The notes under the pieces are model-generated. The model ran no database searches. It worked only from the letters and a program-made list of their open reading frames with translations, and had not been told where the DNA came from. 64,000 nt of DNA from the NCBI GenBank assembly GCA_001910725.1, contig MJGA01000013.1, positions 859,663 through 923,662 on the forward strand, read 5' to 3'. The position numbers and the translations under genes are program-made. Below, one piece after another: positions 1 through 10,577 of this stretch (position 1 is its first letter; every line of letters begins with the position of its first letter). The stretch is from Phanerodontia chrysosporium. Its lineage: Eukaryota > Basidiomycota > Agaricomycetes > Polyporales > Phanerochaetaceae.

Positions 1-750
1 TCTTCGCAGCTTTCTTCACCTCCTTCGCACAGTGGTGCTTTATATCTTGACCTCGTCAGGAGAGCGCAGAGCGCGCGCGTACACAACCACACACCAGTTT
101 GCCTGCAAAGCGTGCAGCCTTGTCCTCCTGGAAAGCCCTCTCAGCCGCCGCAAAAAAAATCCTGACAGGATACGTGCTCCCCGCACCTCTTTTGTCCTCT
201 TCCGCTTCATCGCGGGCTTGCCCTTCGGTGGAGACATCGTTCTTCAGGGGACGGGACGCTCGCGTGCAGAACGAGAGGAAATCAGAGGAAAGGCTGAGAG
301 CAAGCGCGCAGCGAGACATTTGTGACCTGATCGGCGGCAGAGAGGGCGCATCAAATTGATCCGTACTGCCGGGCTGAAGCGCCCACGAACTTGGCACTGT
401 CATGACTTTCTCTGCCGACCCTAACTTAGACGTCAACATAAAACATCGTTGAACAGCTTTCAACCCAGAAACACCCCGCCGGTGAATCCGTAAACAGATT
501 GTTATATTAAAAATCGGGTGGATCCGAACGCCACAAGGGCTGGCGCTCCTGGTCCCAACTTCCAAGTTGTCAAGTTGTTCCGTCCTACGACTCCGCGTTC
601 TGAAGAGTTGAATCTCACTACAAACATGCATCGCGTTCGCATCACGGCTACTCATCCCTGGAGACAACTGAGTCGTAATTACTTTTACGACGAGCGTCGT
701 ACATTACATATCTAGTGCAGTAGGTATCATGACAATGAAGACGTTGGTTC
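1..750. other. left-edge stretch, no gene recognised
   Basis: Several overlapping open frames exist here, the longest on the minus strand at about 56-667, but none carries a recognisable domain or a convincing splice structure. The right end is the 3' flank of the aryl-alcohol dehydrogenase gene. A gene running off the left edge cannot be excluded. Confidence 0.4.
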
Positions 751-2074
751 TCAAGCCTCCTGCTTCTTCGGCTCGGGCTTAATGGGTGAAGCCTTGGGCC
801 ACCGCTGGAAGTGTCCAGCGCCGCTGAAGAGGAAGTTGTACTCCGTGCCGTCACCCTGCACGCACCACGCGGTCAGCGTCGAGGCCTAGCAAAGCGCAGA
901 GAACGGGGGCACTCACAAACTCGGTGTACGGGAAGCCCTTCCTGAGCGGGACGACGTTGTCGAGCCGCTTGATCTGCTCGTCGGAGAGCGCGATGTCGAG
1001 GGCCTCGAGGTTCGCGTGGAGCTGCTCGACCTTGCGGCCGCCGACGATGGGGAAGACGTACGGCGCCTTCTGCATGACCCACGCGATCGCGACGCTCGTG
1101 ATGCTGCGCGCGCCGACCTCGGCCGCGACCTTCTCGAGCTCGGCGCACACCGCGCGCTCCTCGGGCGTGCGCAGCCAGTCGCCGAACAGCTGCCGCCCGA
1201 GCTCGCCGCTCTCGAGCCGCCGCTTCTCCTCTGCGTCCGTGCGGATCTTGCCGCCCGCGAGCACGTTCCACGGCGCGATCGCCATGCCTGCGGGGCGCGC
1301 GTCAGACACTGTCGGGCCCGCAAGGATCGTGGGCGCGGCGTACCTTGCGAGACGCACATCGGGAGGATGTCGCGCTCAAAGTCGCGGTCCATGATGCTCC
1401 ACTTGCCCTGGTAGATCGCAAACGGCGTCTTGCCCATCAGGCGGGCGTACGTGTTGGCCTGCGAGACGATCCACGCGGGGGTGTCGGACACGCCGAGGTA
1501 GAGGACCTTGCCCTGCATGACGAGCGCGTGCAGGCCGTCCATGACCTCCTCAACGGAGGTCGTGTAGTCCCACCAGTGCACGTACAGGATGTCGATGTAG
1601 TCCGTGCGCAGCTTGCGGAGGGAGTCGTTCACGGAGTTGTGCATCGACTTGATGCTGTTTCCGACGAACGCGCTGTGCTGGCCGGGCTTGCCGCGGCGGT
1701 AGTCCGTGGTGTACTTGGTGGCGAGAATGATTTCATTGCGGATGCCGCGCTTTTCCATCCACTCGCCGATGAATTCCTCCGAGGACTCGTCCTGGCTGTG
1801 CAGGCGTCAGCGCGCGTCGCGCATACAGCCACCATAGACGCGACGTACTAGTTGTTGGCGGTATCGATGAAATTGCCGCCGGCGTCGTAGAACGCGTCGA
1901 GCAGCTTGAAGCTGCTCTCCTTGTCCATGCTGCCCATGCCAAACTGCTGCCACTTGTCGCCGATGCTCATCGCACCGAGCTGGATGGGCGAGACATGGAT
2001 GCCGGCGCGGGCAGAGAGCGGCCTGTGGATGCCGAGCTTGGTCGGGGGTGAGGCGGAGGGGTCCAGGCAGACAT
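751..2074 (-). CDS. aryl-alcohol dehydrogenase-type aldo-keto reductase
   Basis: NADP-dependent aldo-keto reductase of the fungal aryl-alcohol dehydrogenase type, which interconverts aromatic aldehydes and alcohols in ligninolytic metabolism. Exons on the minus strand: 2074-1849, 1795-1344, 1287-917, 855-751. The catalytic tetrad is visible: Asp in NFIDTANN, Tyr at the exon 1/2 join (NNYQDESS), Lys in ILATKYTTD, His in ILYVHWWD. The N-terminal motif [14 protein letters not shown] is typical of the group, and the product is about 350 residues, the usual size. The ATG at 2074 (MSAWTPPP) is out of frame by one base with the conserved frame beginning [11 protein letters not shown]; one extra C in the run at 2044-2048 would restore it. 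A more upstream in-frame ATG at 2174 overlaps the TATA box, so it is unlikely to be used. Family assignment is secure; substrate is inferred. Confidence 0.88.
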
Positions 2075-2157
2075 TGCGAGTGTTGTTGTTGTGGTGGTGG
2101 GTGTGGGGTTGGGATGAAGAGGGTGTGGATGCTGGCCATTGTCGACGGCGCGTTCGG

Positions 2158-2167
2158 CTTTTATAAT
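2158..2167 (-). promoter_or_regulatory. TATA box of the aryl-alcohol dehydrogenase gene
   Basis: TTATAAAAG reads on the minus strand about 85-90 nt upstream of the ATG at 2074. Transcription would then start near 2130, downstream of the in-frame ATG at 2174. This argues for 2074 as the translation start and so for a one-base error between 2074 and about 2040. Confidence 0.6.
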
Positions 2168-2174
2168 CGCGCAA

Positions 2175-3715
2175 TGGCCGTCAATGACGGGCTTCGCAGC
2201 GTTGTGCGAGGTGCGGAGGGCGAGGCTGAGTCATGGCCCAGGGGGTGACGTGTCGCGCCGGCATCGAGTGTGGGGACAGCGAAAAGGGACTCGACGGGAA
2301 TCGACAGTGGTAGCCGCCACGCTCAGAAGGTTCTCGGCCCGCATGACGTCGCGCTTCTGCTCCCAGCGCCTATCGGGCGCCTGCCCGTCGAGGGAACGCG
2401 ACAGTGCTCGGCAGCCGCATCGTCAGCGGCCACGACCATCCGCTCGCCGTCGGGGCGCGACCACGGCGGATGCGCGGTGGGTAGCTTCTGACTCATGGCT
2501 CCCTTGGCATGCTGCGTCAGAGCGTTACACGGCTATCGACGGCTATGCCCAGTACATTGCGGGGCTAGCGTTCCGCGCGACCACGGGAGAAGAGGAAAAT
2601 CGAACTCGGAGAAACGTCCAGAGCTGAAGATAGCTCCAGATAAGTTCAAGCGCGTCTAAATCTTCCCACTGACATACCACGCGTCGCTGCCGCCGTCATC
2701 TGCACTGTCAAACGGCTAGCCCCGGGGTCCCGATGCGAGCGATATTGTTCTCGCTAGTTGGCCATCCCCATATGTCTGTGAGGCACCTGTTAGCTTTCCT
2801 GGTAGAAAACCCATCTTTCCTGGGCCCTGTGCAGGAGACAACATTGACATACCATGCGCAGAAGTCAAGATTGATTTCTCCTAGCACCTAGCGATGGAAT
2901 GGCGGCCAATGATCAGCTTTTCCACGCACAGTTATCGCTAGTATTCCCGGACTGGTCGCTTCTGCGCTCCTTGCTTTTGAGCACTCGAGACGGGGTCGAT
3001 ACATTTAGCTACCCACCTCAAAGATGACACTGTGAAAAGTCACCAGAGCTCGACGAAGCTGACTGATGGATAACCCGTAGAAACCGGCATATAATGTACG
3101 GGAAAGCACGGCTCGGCTCCGGGCGGTCCTCGGACATCCTCGGATCAGACGCCACAAAGGCGTCGGGGCGGGTCGTGATGCGCCTCCGAACCTCCAGCTG
3201 CGTATTCTTGTCCTTTAAAGCCTCCACCTTGCTCACGTGAATTGTAAGCTTATATCAGCCACGACGCTAGCCATTGACCTCCTTGCATTGCTTCTCAAGC
3301 TCAAGATCTCAACCCGCCGGCAAGGCTAGACCGGGAATGGCTCAAGCGGTAGGTTCGACATGTACAAGAGCCAGAACATCCTTGCGTTTGTGAGCCGCTC
3401 ACCGCGTATTGTTGTAGCTTTGATGTCAATAATGGTTTCCCACGGATCACAAGTCTAGATTGACAGCGCTCTTTGGCCGTGCCAAACTGGATGCCTTCAC
3501 ATACAAAGCGCAACACACACGAGAAGATCCCGCCACTCATCAATTCATCTCGGATGATCATTTCCTACAGCTTTACCGCCACGGAATGGCCACCATGGCA
3601 GCACCATGCTCGCGGGCCACAGTGCCGCCTCGTGGTGCCCAAGCTGAAAGGTAAAGCACACAAAGGTCGCCTGCACCACCGATAAAGCACGCATTATCCC
3701 GCCACGCGGCCACGG
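2175..3715. other. intergenic, no gene recognised
   Basis: About 1.5 kb between the aryl-alcohol dehydrogenase promoter and the small gene at 3767. Short open frames are present on both strands without recognisable domains. It presumably holds the promoters of both flanking divergent genes. Confidence 0.5.
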
Positions 3716-3722
3716 TATATAA
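3716..3722 (+). promoter_or_regulatory. TATA box of the small gene at 3767
   Basis: TATATAA lies 45 nt upstream of the ATG at 3767, implying a very short 5' leader. Confidence 0.5.
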
Positions 3723-3766
3723 CCACGCCCCATACCCTGACCTAACGACGACGACCACCCCAACCC

Positions 3767-4370
3767 ATGCTCTACACCGCCGCCTCGACCCTGCTCACGC
3801 ACCTGCTCGGCTGGCGCGCCCCGCCGCGCGCCGTCTGCCCGCGCCAGCTGCTGCCCGCGCCCTACCTCGAGGACCCAGAGACCCCGCCGGCGCCGCCGAG
3901 CCGCTCCTCGAGCCTCAAGTCCGCGCTGAAGGGCGCCACCAGCCCGTGCGCCGGCCCAGCGGGCACCCCGCCGAAGCGCGTCAGCTTCCGCACGCCGCGC
4001 CCGTCCGTGCGCACGCTCGTCTGGAGACCCGTACGTCGCACCGTGCCCTACTGCGCGCGGCCGCACACCCGGAGCTGACGCGGATTCTTTTTTTTTTCTT
4101 CTTTGGTTGGCCGTCTGCCCGCAGGACCGCGCGACCCATGCACGCTGGGTGCGCGCCAAAGGTACGCCCGCGCGCCCCGAGCTCGCCACCACGCAGCCGC
4201 TGTTTGTGTTCATGGACTTTCGCGACCCCTGGGAGCTCGACGACGCGCCGCAGGAGCACGGACACCAGTGCCCCAGGCATGGCGCGGCTCCCCCGCATCG
4301 CGCTGCTGCCTGGAGCATCGCAGGCTTGCTGCGGGCCGTCGTGCCTGTTAATCGTGTGAGGAACGTGTGA
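3767..4370 (+). CDS. small basic protein with a PP1-docking (RVxF-type) motif
   Basis: Two-exon gene (3767-4030, 4125-4370) for about 169 residues. The intron runs GTACGT to GCAG with a long T tract before the acceptor. I do not recognise the family. The N-terminal half is proline- and serine-rich and holds KRVSF at about residues 69-73, a fit to the RVxF motif used by protein phosphatase 1 partners, flanked by basic residues (TPPKRVSFRTPRPS). The second exon contains an aromatic/acidic patch (FVFMDFRDPWELDD) that may be a conserved core. No signal peptide or membrane segment is obvious. A PP1-binding regulator is an inference from one short motif; the gene model itself is supported by frame-consistent splicing and an upstream TATA box. 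Confidence 0.6.
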
Positions 4371-5244
4371 ACACTGCGGCTATCTTCTATCTGGGTTTTA
4401 TTCCATTGTATTATTAGGGAGATATATGTGCAACGATGCTCAAAGTCGACGGCCGAAGTGATATCTGTGGTTATCTCGGTCAAAGACTATGCAATCCGGT
4501 ATCTACAAACCAGCATCGCAAACCTCTGGTCGAAAGAAAAATTTACCAGGGTTTGACAAGTGCAGCTTTTGGCCACATCTCCTCCTTCAAGGACTCGTTC
4601 CAGCTGCACATACATTCTCCTCACACCGCGCACACCGCAAAAAAACGACATCCTAATGACAGCGTCGCAGAACGCGTTGCACCGTCGCCCGCCACACCCC
4701 GCATCTTGTGCGCGTACGCCCCGCCGCGCGAGCCTGCGCGCTGGCGCCCGACACCGAGCAGCCCCCGTGCACTGCGCCGCGCGGCAGGGGCTGGCGGCGG
4801 CACGCGCGTGCATTTCGCGTGTTCGGCGTGAATGCGACACAGGGGGCGCGAGGGCCAGAATGTGGCCAGATGCAATGTCGAGAGCCCACGGGGCGTGGCC
4901 TGAAACGCCCTCCCTTTTACATTGATGGCTACAGCGAGAGAACGGTCATCCCACGGCGTCGCATATTCGCGGGCCCATCCGTGGATCGGGTCGACTGCCC
5001 CCACGAGCGGGCGAATTCAATACAAAGACAGAGGCCAAGACTCTCAATTGGCGCGGGTATCGCGGTATTACACATTCTATTACACGATTCGAGAGTACTT
5101 AGTCCTACAGAAAATGAGAGTACATGTGAGAGATTATACAACGCGCGCGTAGGGAGACATATTCAGGACGACGAGAACACGACAATGCAAACCAGAACAC
5201 CACAGCGAGGAGAGAGGAACGACAAGACGACAGAGAGGATCAGC
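4371..5244. other. intergenic between convergent genes
   Basis: About 0.87 kb between the 3' ends of the small gene and the ribonucleotide reductase gene. A long plus-strand open frame (about 4708-5661) runs into the antisense of the reductase and is taken as a high-GC shadow. Nothing else recognised. Confidence 0.5.
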
Positions 5245-8200
5245 TTAGGCAGAGCACATCACGCATGCCTCCTTGTTCTCGATCGAGCACATGAGCTTCG
5301 CCTGCTCGTACTCGCGCTCCTTCTGCCGGATGAGGGCTGCCGCGAACTCGGGGTCCTCCGCCGCGCCTTCCGCGTGCGCTCGTCGAGGGACATGTCCTCG
5401 CTCGGGACGTATGCAGGCGCGGCCGCGGGGTTTGCCGGGGCGGTCTTCTCTGCACTCATCGGCAGCGGCGCAGGCTCCTCTGCGGGCGTCGAGGGCGCAG
5501 GGGAGATCGAGGTCGAGGTCGCGGGGGAGACCATAAGAGTAGCGGCCTTGGGGGACTTGACGCCGGCGGCCTTGAGCTCGCGCAGACGCTGTGCCTCCTT
5601 CAGGACACTCTGGTCGACGGTAAACTGGATGGCCTGCGCCGCGGGGCGTGTACGGAGGTAGTACATGCCGGTCTTGAGGCCCTTCTTCCAACCGTAGAAG
5701 TGCATGCTCGTCAGCTGGCCGATCGTCGGGCTCTGCAGGTGCACGTTCAAGCTCTGGCTCTGGCAGATGAACGCGCCACGGTCTGCGGCGAGGTCGAGGA
5801 CCTTCTTCTGCGAGATCTCCCAGACAGTCTTGTAGATCGCCTTGATCTCGTCAGGAATGCCGTTGATGCTCTGAATCGAGCCGTTGTTGGCGATGATCAT
5901 GTTCTTCATGTTGTCATCCCAGAGCTTGAGGTCTACAAGTTCGCGAAGAAGCCAGGGCAAACGACTTGGAACTCGCCAGCTAAGACGCGACGAGTGTAAA
6001 TGTTGCTGCAAACGGCATTAGTTCAAGCGCAAGGCTGTATGGATAACGAACGGACCTAGTGTAAGGCTCGAAGCACTCATTGAAGCCAAGGATCTGACTG
6101 GTAGAAGCCGTGGGCATGGGAGCGAGAAGAAGCGAGTTCCTGAGACCGGTACGCGCCACCTTCGCCTTCAAGCTGGCCCAGTCCCAAAGATCGGACGGAG
6201 TAACACCCCAGAGATCGTATTGAAGCTGACCGCGGCTCGCCGGAGAACCCTCGTAAGTCTCGTAAGGACCGTCGCGCTCAGCGATGTCGCTGCTCGCCTC
6301 GACTGCCGCATGATAGATGGTCTCGAAGATCTGCTTGTTCAGCAGGCGCGCCTCGGGAGAGTCGAACGGCATGCGAAGGGCCATGAAGGCATCAGCAAGA
6401 CCGTTCACACCGATACCAATCGGGCGGTGGCGCATGTTGCTGCGACGAGCCTCAGGGATCGGGTAGTAGTTGACGTCAATGATGCGGTTAAGGTTGTAGG
6501 CAACAACCTTCGTGATATCGTGCAGCTTTTGGAAGTTGTACTTGCCGTTCTCGATGAAGGAGGGGAGAGCGATAGACGCAAGGTTGCAAACAGCGGTCTC
6601 CTCGGGTGAAGAGTACTCGATGATCTCCGTGCACAGGTTTGACGACTTGATGGTGCCGAGGTTCTGCTGGTTAGACTTCGCATTGGCAGAATCCTTGTAG
6701 AGCATGAAGGGTCCACCAGTCTCGATTTGCGCCTCCAGAATAGCATACCAAAGCTTCTGCGCCTCGATGGTCTTGCGGCCGCGACCCTCGCGCTCGTAGC
6801 GCTCGTACAGCTCCTCGAACTCAGCTCCCCAGACTTCGTGAAGACCAGGTGCCTCGTTGGGCAGAACAGCGTCCACTGGCCGTTGGACTCAACACGCTTC
6901 ATGCTGCAAAAAGTCAGTCCTCAGGCGTTACAGCAATCACATGGTTTCGGACGTACAAGAGATCGGGAATCCACAGCGCGTAGAAGAGGTCGCGGGCACG
7001 AACCTCCTCCTTACCATGATTCTTACGGAGGTCGATGAAGTCGAAGATATCGGCGTGCCAGGGCTCGAGGTAGATGGCGAAAGCACCCGGACGCTTATTG
7101 CCACCCTGGTCGACATAGCGAGCCGTTGCGTCGTAAGCGCGAAGCATGGGAACAATGCCATTCGAATAGCCGTTCGTGCCGGCGATGTAAGAGCTGGAAA
7201 GACGATCATTTAATGGCTAGTCAGTGCACTCATGAGGACTACGCACCCTGTGGCGCGAATATTGTGGATGCTGAGACCGATACCACCAGCGGTCTTACTA
7301 ATCATCGCGCAGTTCTTCAGGGTATCGTAAATGCCCTCGATCGAATCGTCCTTCATGCAGACCAGGAAGCATGAGCTGAGCTGCGGGTTGGGTGTACCCG
7401 CGTTGAAGAGCGTTGGCGAAGCATGTGTGAAGAATCGCTCGGACATGAGGTTGTAGGTCTCGATCGCACGGTCGATGTCAGCCCCGTGAATACCGACAGC
7501 AACACGCATAAGCAGGTGCTGTGGCCGCTCCGCAACTCGGCCATTGATCTTCAGCAGATACGAGCGTTCAAGGGTTTTGAAACCGAAGCTACGGAAGGCG
7601 TCAATGAAAGCACAGGATAGGAGGGAGGTTTACGAACAAGTTGTAGCTAAAATCCCGGCTGTATATGATCGCTGAGTCCAAGCGCTCAGCGTTGGCCATG
7701 ACAATCTCGTAGACGTCCTTGGAAATCATGCTGGCGGGTCGGCCGTTCTTGGGGTTGACTGAGCATGTCCTATGTTAGCTGAAGTGATATGGACCTAGTC
7801 GATACGAACCGTATTCGTAGAGGTCTTTGATCACCGCCGAGAAGCTCTTCTTCGTCTCCTTGTGCAAATTCGAGACTGCGATACGCGCGGCCAGGATAGC
7901 ATAGTCAGGATGCTTCGTGGTCATGTACGCGGCGGTCTCTGCCGCAAGGTTCTGCGAAGGTATAAGCGCTGAGTTTGGAAACGCGACCGTATTGACTGCT
8001 TACATCGAGCTCTACGGTTGTGACACCTTGATAGACACCCATGATGACTTTCTGTGCAATGCTGCAGCAGAATAAGCGAAAGCAAAGAAGCACTTTGCGA
8101 ACCAACGCACGCTACTGGGTCGACGTATTCTGTGTCGAGACCATAGCAGAGCTTCTCGATACGCGCGGTGATCTGTTCGACACGCGTTGTCAGCAGGCAT

Positions 8201-8416
8201 TGACGCGCGTAGAGCGACGACGCGCACCTTGTCAAACTGGACGCGTTCCTTGCGACTAGAGGCATCAACGCGGTCAGTAATGTCTAATGAGGTGCTTGGG
8301 GACGCGTCAACAGGCCACTAACCCATCTGCAGGGAGAGGGCACCACGAGGCGCGGTTGTTAGCGATGTCGACGGAAGCGGGGACGCGAACGTACCTCGTT
8401 TGAAGACGTAGGCCAT
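5245..8416 (-). CDS. RNR1: ribonucleoside-diphosphate reductase large subunit
   Basis: Class I ribonucleotide reductase large chain, which reduces NDPs to dNDPs with the small subunit. Eleven exons: 8416-8395, 8326-8323, 8255-8228, 8172-8111, 8061-8004, 7951-7810, 7758-7638, 7588-7247, 7193-6957, 6903-6056, 6005-5245. The N-terminus reads [18 protein letters not shown] (ATP-cone). Catalytic-domain motifs include [18 protein letters not shown] and VCNLASIAL (reaction-centre cysteines) and GVNGLADAF; the C-terminus ends CVMCSA, the mobile CxxC that re-reduces the active site. The second exon is only 4 nt. Three one-base deletions are needed to read the protein: near 6859-6861 (FCP|NEAPG), 5955-5957 (VVCP|WLLREL) and 5361-5366 (just before EDPEFAAAL). 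As this gene is essential, sequencing error is the likely cause. Expected length is close to 900 residues. Confidence 0.95.
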
Positions 8417-8515
8417 GGCGTCGTGTGAGACGAGTTTTGGTGTGCAAGGAACGAGGCTGATTTGGAGGGAGGCAGGGAGGGGGAGGTGAAGGTTGTGGTT
8501 GAAGGCGGAGGCGCG

Positions 8516-8524
8516 ACGCGAAAA
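8516..8524. promoter_or_regulatory. SBF/MBF-like G1/S element upstream of RNR1
   Basis: ACGCGAAAA, a match to the SCB/MCB-type core (CGCGAAA), lies about 100 nt upstream of the RNR1 start. Ribonucleotide reductase genes are classic G1/S targets in fungi, so the site is plausible, but it rests on a short motif. Confidence 0.4.
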
Positions 8525-8606
8525 GTCTTAAATATTAATTAACTAGTTAGCGCCAGCCAATCAGAACGCTCAGTTGTCTCCCCCTTGTAGCACGTGACAG
8601 GTGTAC

Positions 8607-8618
8607 TGGCGCCGAAAA
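8607..8618. promoter_or_regulatory. E2F-like element in the RNR1/divergent promoter
   Basis: TGGCGCCGAAAA resembles an E2F/MBF binding site and sits about 90 bp from the first element, in the 459-bp region shared by RNR1 and the gene at 8876. A CACGTGAC E-box lies between them at about 8591-8598. Confidence 0.35.
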
Positions 8619-8875
8619 TAGTTACACCCCAAAGTCCTACCACACTTCGTTGTATTCCACCGGGAACACTGGTAGACGGTAGCCAGTGATGTGGAGAAAA
8701 ACTTATCTCAAAGCTAGATTTTTACATGAAGTATACGAAGCAGCCGAAGGCGGCCGGTGTGTAGGCGCCCACAAAAGCTGGATGCTTTTTGTATTATTGA
8801 TAATAATCGCGATCGTGGGAAAATCAACTGGCCGTTGAGCGGGCGCGTTTGTCGCGTTCCTTGCTTTTGTCCACC

Positions 8876-9588
8876 ATGCCCGGCTACAGCGTCCCCTACG
8901 TCCACAGCGGCGACCCTGGCTATGCCCCGCCCGTTCTCCGCGCACCGTCTCCGACAGACTCCATCGCACAGACTACGGCCCCGACGAGACCACCCCCGAC
9001 GAGGAGGCTCTCACCGACGCCGAATTCGCGCACATGTGCCAGCAGCGCCTACGCCTCGGCGACGTCCGTCCAGACGAGGCCATGGCTAACAGGGATCCGC
9101 TGCTGCCCAAGCCCAGAAGCCCCGAGGACGAGCGAAGTACGTTCTCCGTCATGTCCGAAAGGACACACGTCGTCTGACGCTTTGCTTCAGTGCTGTACAT
9201 TCGCGTCATGGACGGACTTAGAGCCGAAGTCAGGCGTTTGCAGGACGACCATCTCTTTGAGCAGACACTCCTGCGTGGCTCTGTCGTCGCAGATGCCAAA
9301 CAACCGACATCCGACGATATTGATGCCATTCTCCAGAGCATGATGGGCACGTCTTCAGCCGCCACTGCCCGCACACCTGCCACTGCTGGTCCCATTCCTC
9401 TGCCTGCTCGTGACGACTTTATGTCTCCTAAGCCGATGTCGCACTTCCCCGACTTCCCTAGCCCCGGTCTCGCTGACACCTCTATGATGTTCCCCGAGCC
9501 CGCGTCTGCCATGATGCCTCAATCAAGCAGCACGCCCGCCGTCGGCAGAAGAGTGACTAGAAATATGACAAGGACTGGCCATCGCTGA
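8876..9588 (+). CDS. conserved-type fungal protein of unknown function
   Basis: Two exons, 8876-9136 and 9191-9588, giving about 219 residues. The family is not recognised. The N-terminus (MPGYSVPYVHSGDPGYAPP) is tyrosine/proline-rich. An acidic stretch (DETTPDEEALTDAEF) and a helix likely to form a short coiled coil (VMDGLRAEVRRLQDDHLFEQ) follow, then a Ser/Pro-rich tail. The first exon is continuous only if one base is missing near 8938-8944: the N-terminal frame and the acidic frame differ by one. It is divergent from RNR1 and shares its promoter region. No catalytic motif, signal peptide or membrane segment is seen. Confidence 0.6.
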
Positions 9589-10577
9589 CTTCATTCTCTT
9601 TTGGATTGTATTCTGCTGGCTGTATTGTATCTGGACTTCAATTGACTTGCATATTGTACCCTTGATAAACGCAGCCAAGCGGTGCGGAGTCCCCGGGGTC
9701 TTGTTGAGTCTGCCTCTCAGTATCTTTGCCCTAATGACTCGCTGATGCTTACTGAATTCGTCAAACGTGTAGATGAGGCATTTTACGACCCGGCATTTCG
9801 GTTCTGGGGATAGCAGTGCCATGGCGAGCGTTCCGTTCCTTGGACGACACCGCTTGTAATGGCATCCGCGAAGACATAGTCGACGTCCGCCAAGTCGCCT
9901 TCTCTCCCGCCGGCGGCATTGTTTATAATCGACCCTTTGCCGAAATGAATACTTCTAGACTGCGGCACACACGGAACGCAGTTCAATGTCGGTAGTTTAG
10001 CAGCACTTGACAGGACGAGCTGTCGCCTCGCCACTCTATTTGGCAACATCTCCCGAGCACTATCCCAGGACCGCTGGTCCTGAAAATACCCGTCGTCCAG
10101 GCAGCAAACCATGCCCTAGTCCCCATGGAACTGCAGGGCTTTACTGAACACGAACGGCGTGACATTGTGCATGACGATGGTATGGGCAGTACATACCATA
10201 CCATTTGTCGCGCCTGCTAAGACAGGACTGTCAGCGGTGCGACGGAGACAGAAATCATCCTGATGCGCTCGCGTTGGCTCAAAAGCCGGGTATGTCTGGC
10301 GCGTATAGGAATCGACCGTAGCAACGGTTTACCACGGTTGTCCGCGGTTGGCGCATATCCCCGCCTTCCGTGCTCTTGGGACCCGCAAGCACCCCGCCCA
10401 GGACTCCGCCAGCCCAGGCTCCCCAAGACCGCGTTTGGCAGTTGCGGGGAGTGACACCGTAGGTGTTTTCGCTTCGACGGAGCGTCCATGTCTATTTATG
10501 CGGTACGCAGCGGAAGAATGGGTCCCCCTGCCTCCAACAGGTTGATAGCACCGCAAGACGCGAGCGACACCACGACG
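9589..10577. other. intergenic, one unrecognised minus-strand open frame
   Basis: The only notable item is a 109-codon minus-strand open frame at 9783-10112 containing GYFQDQRSWD and DLADVDYVFADAI. It looks protein-like, and a second frame upstream (to about 10200) could extend it after an in-frame stop. It may be a gene fragment, but I recognise no family. Confidence 0.3.

Noticed and set aside
3545..4483. 312-codon minus-strand open frame
   Set aside because: It is antisense to the small PP1-motif gene, Arg/Gly/Ala-rich, and has no domain or splice logic. GC-driven shadow.
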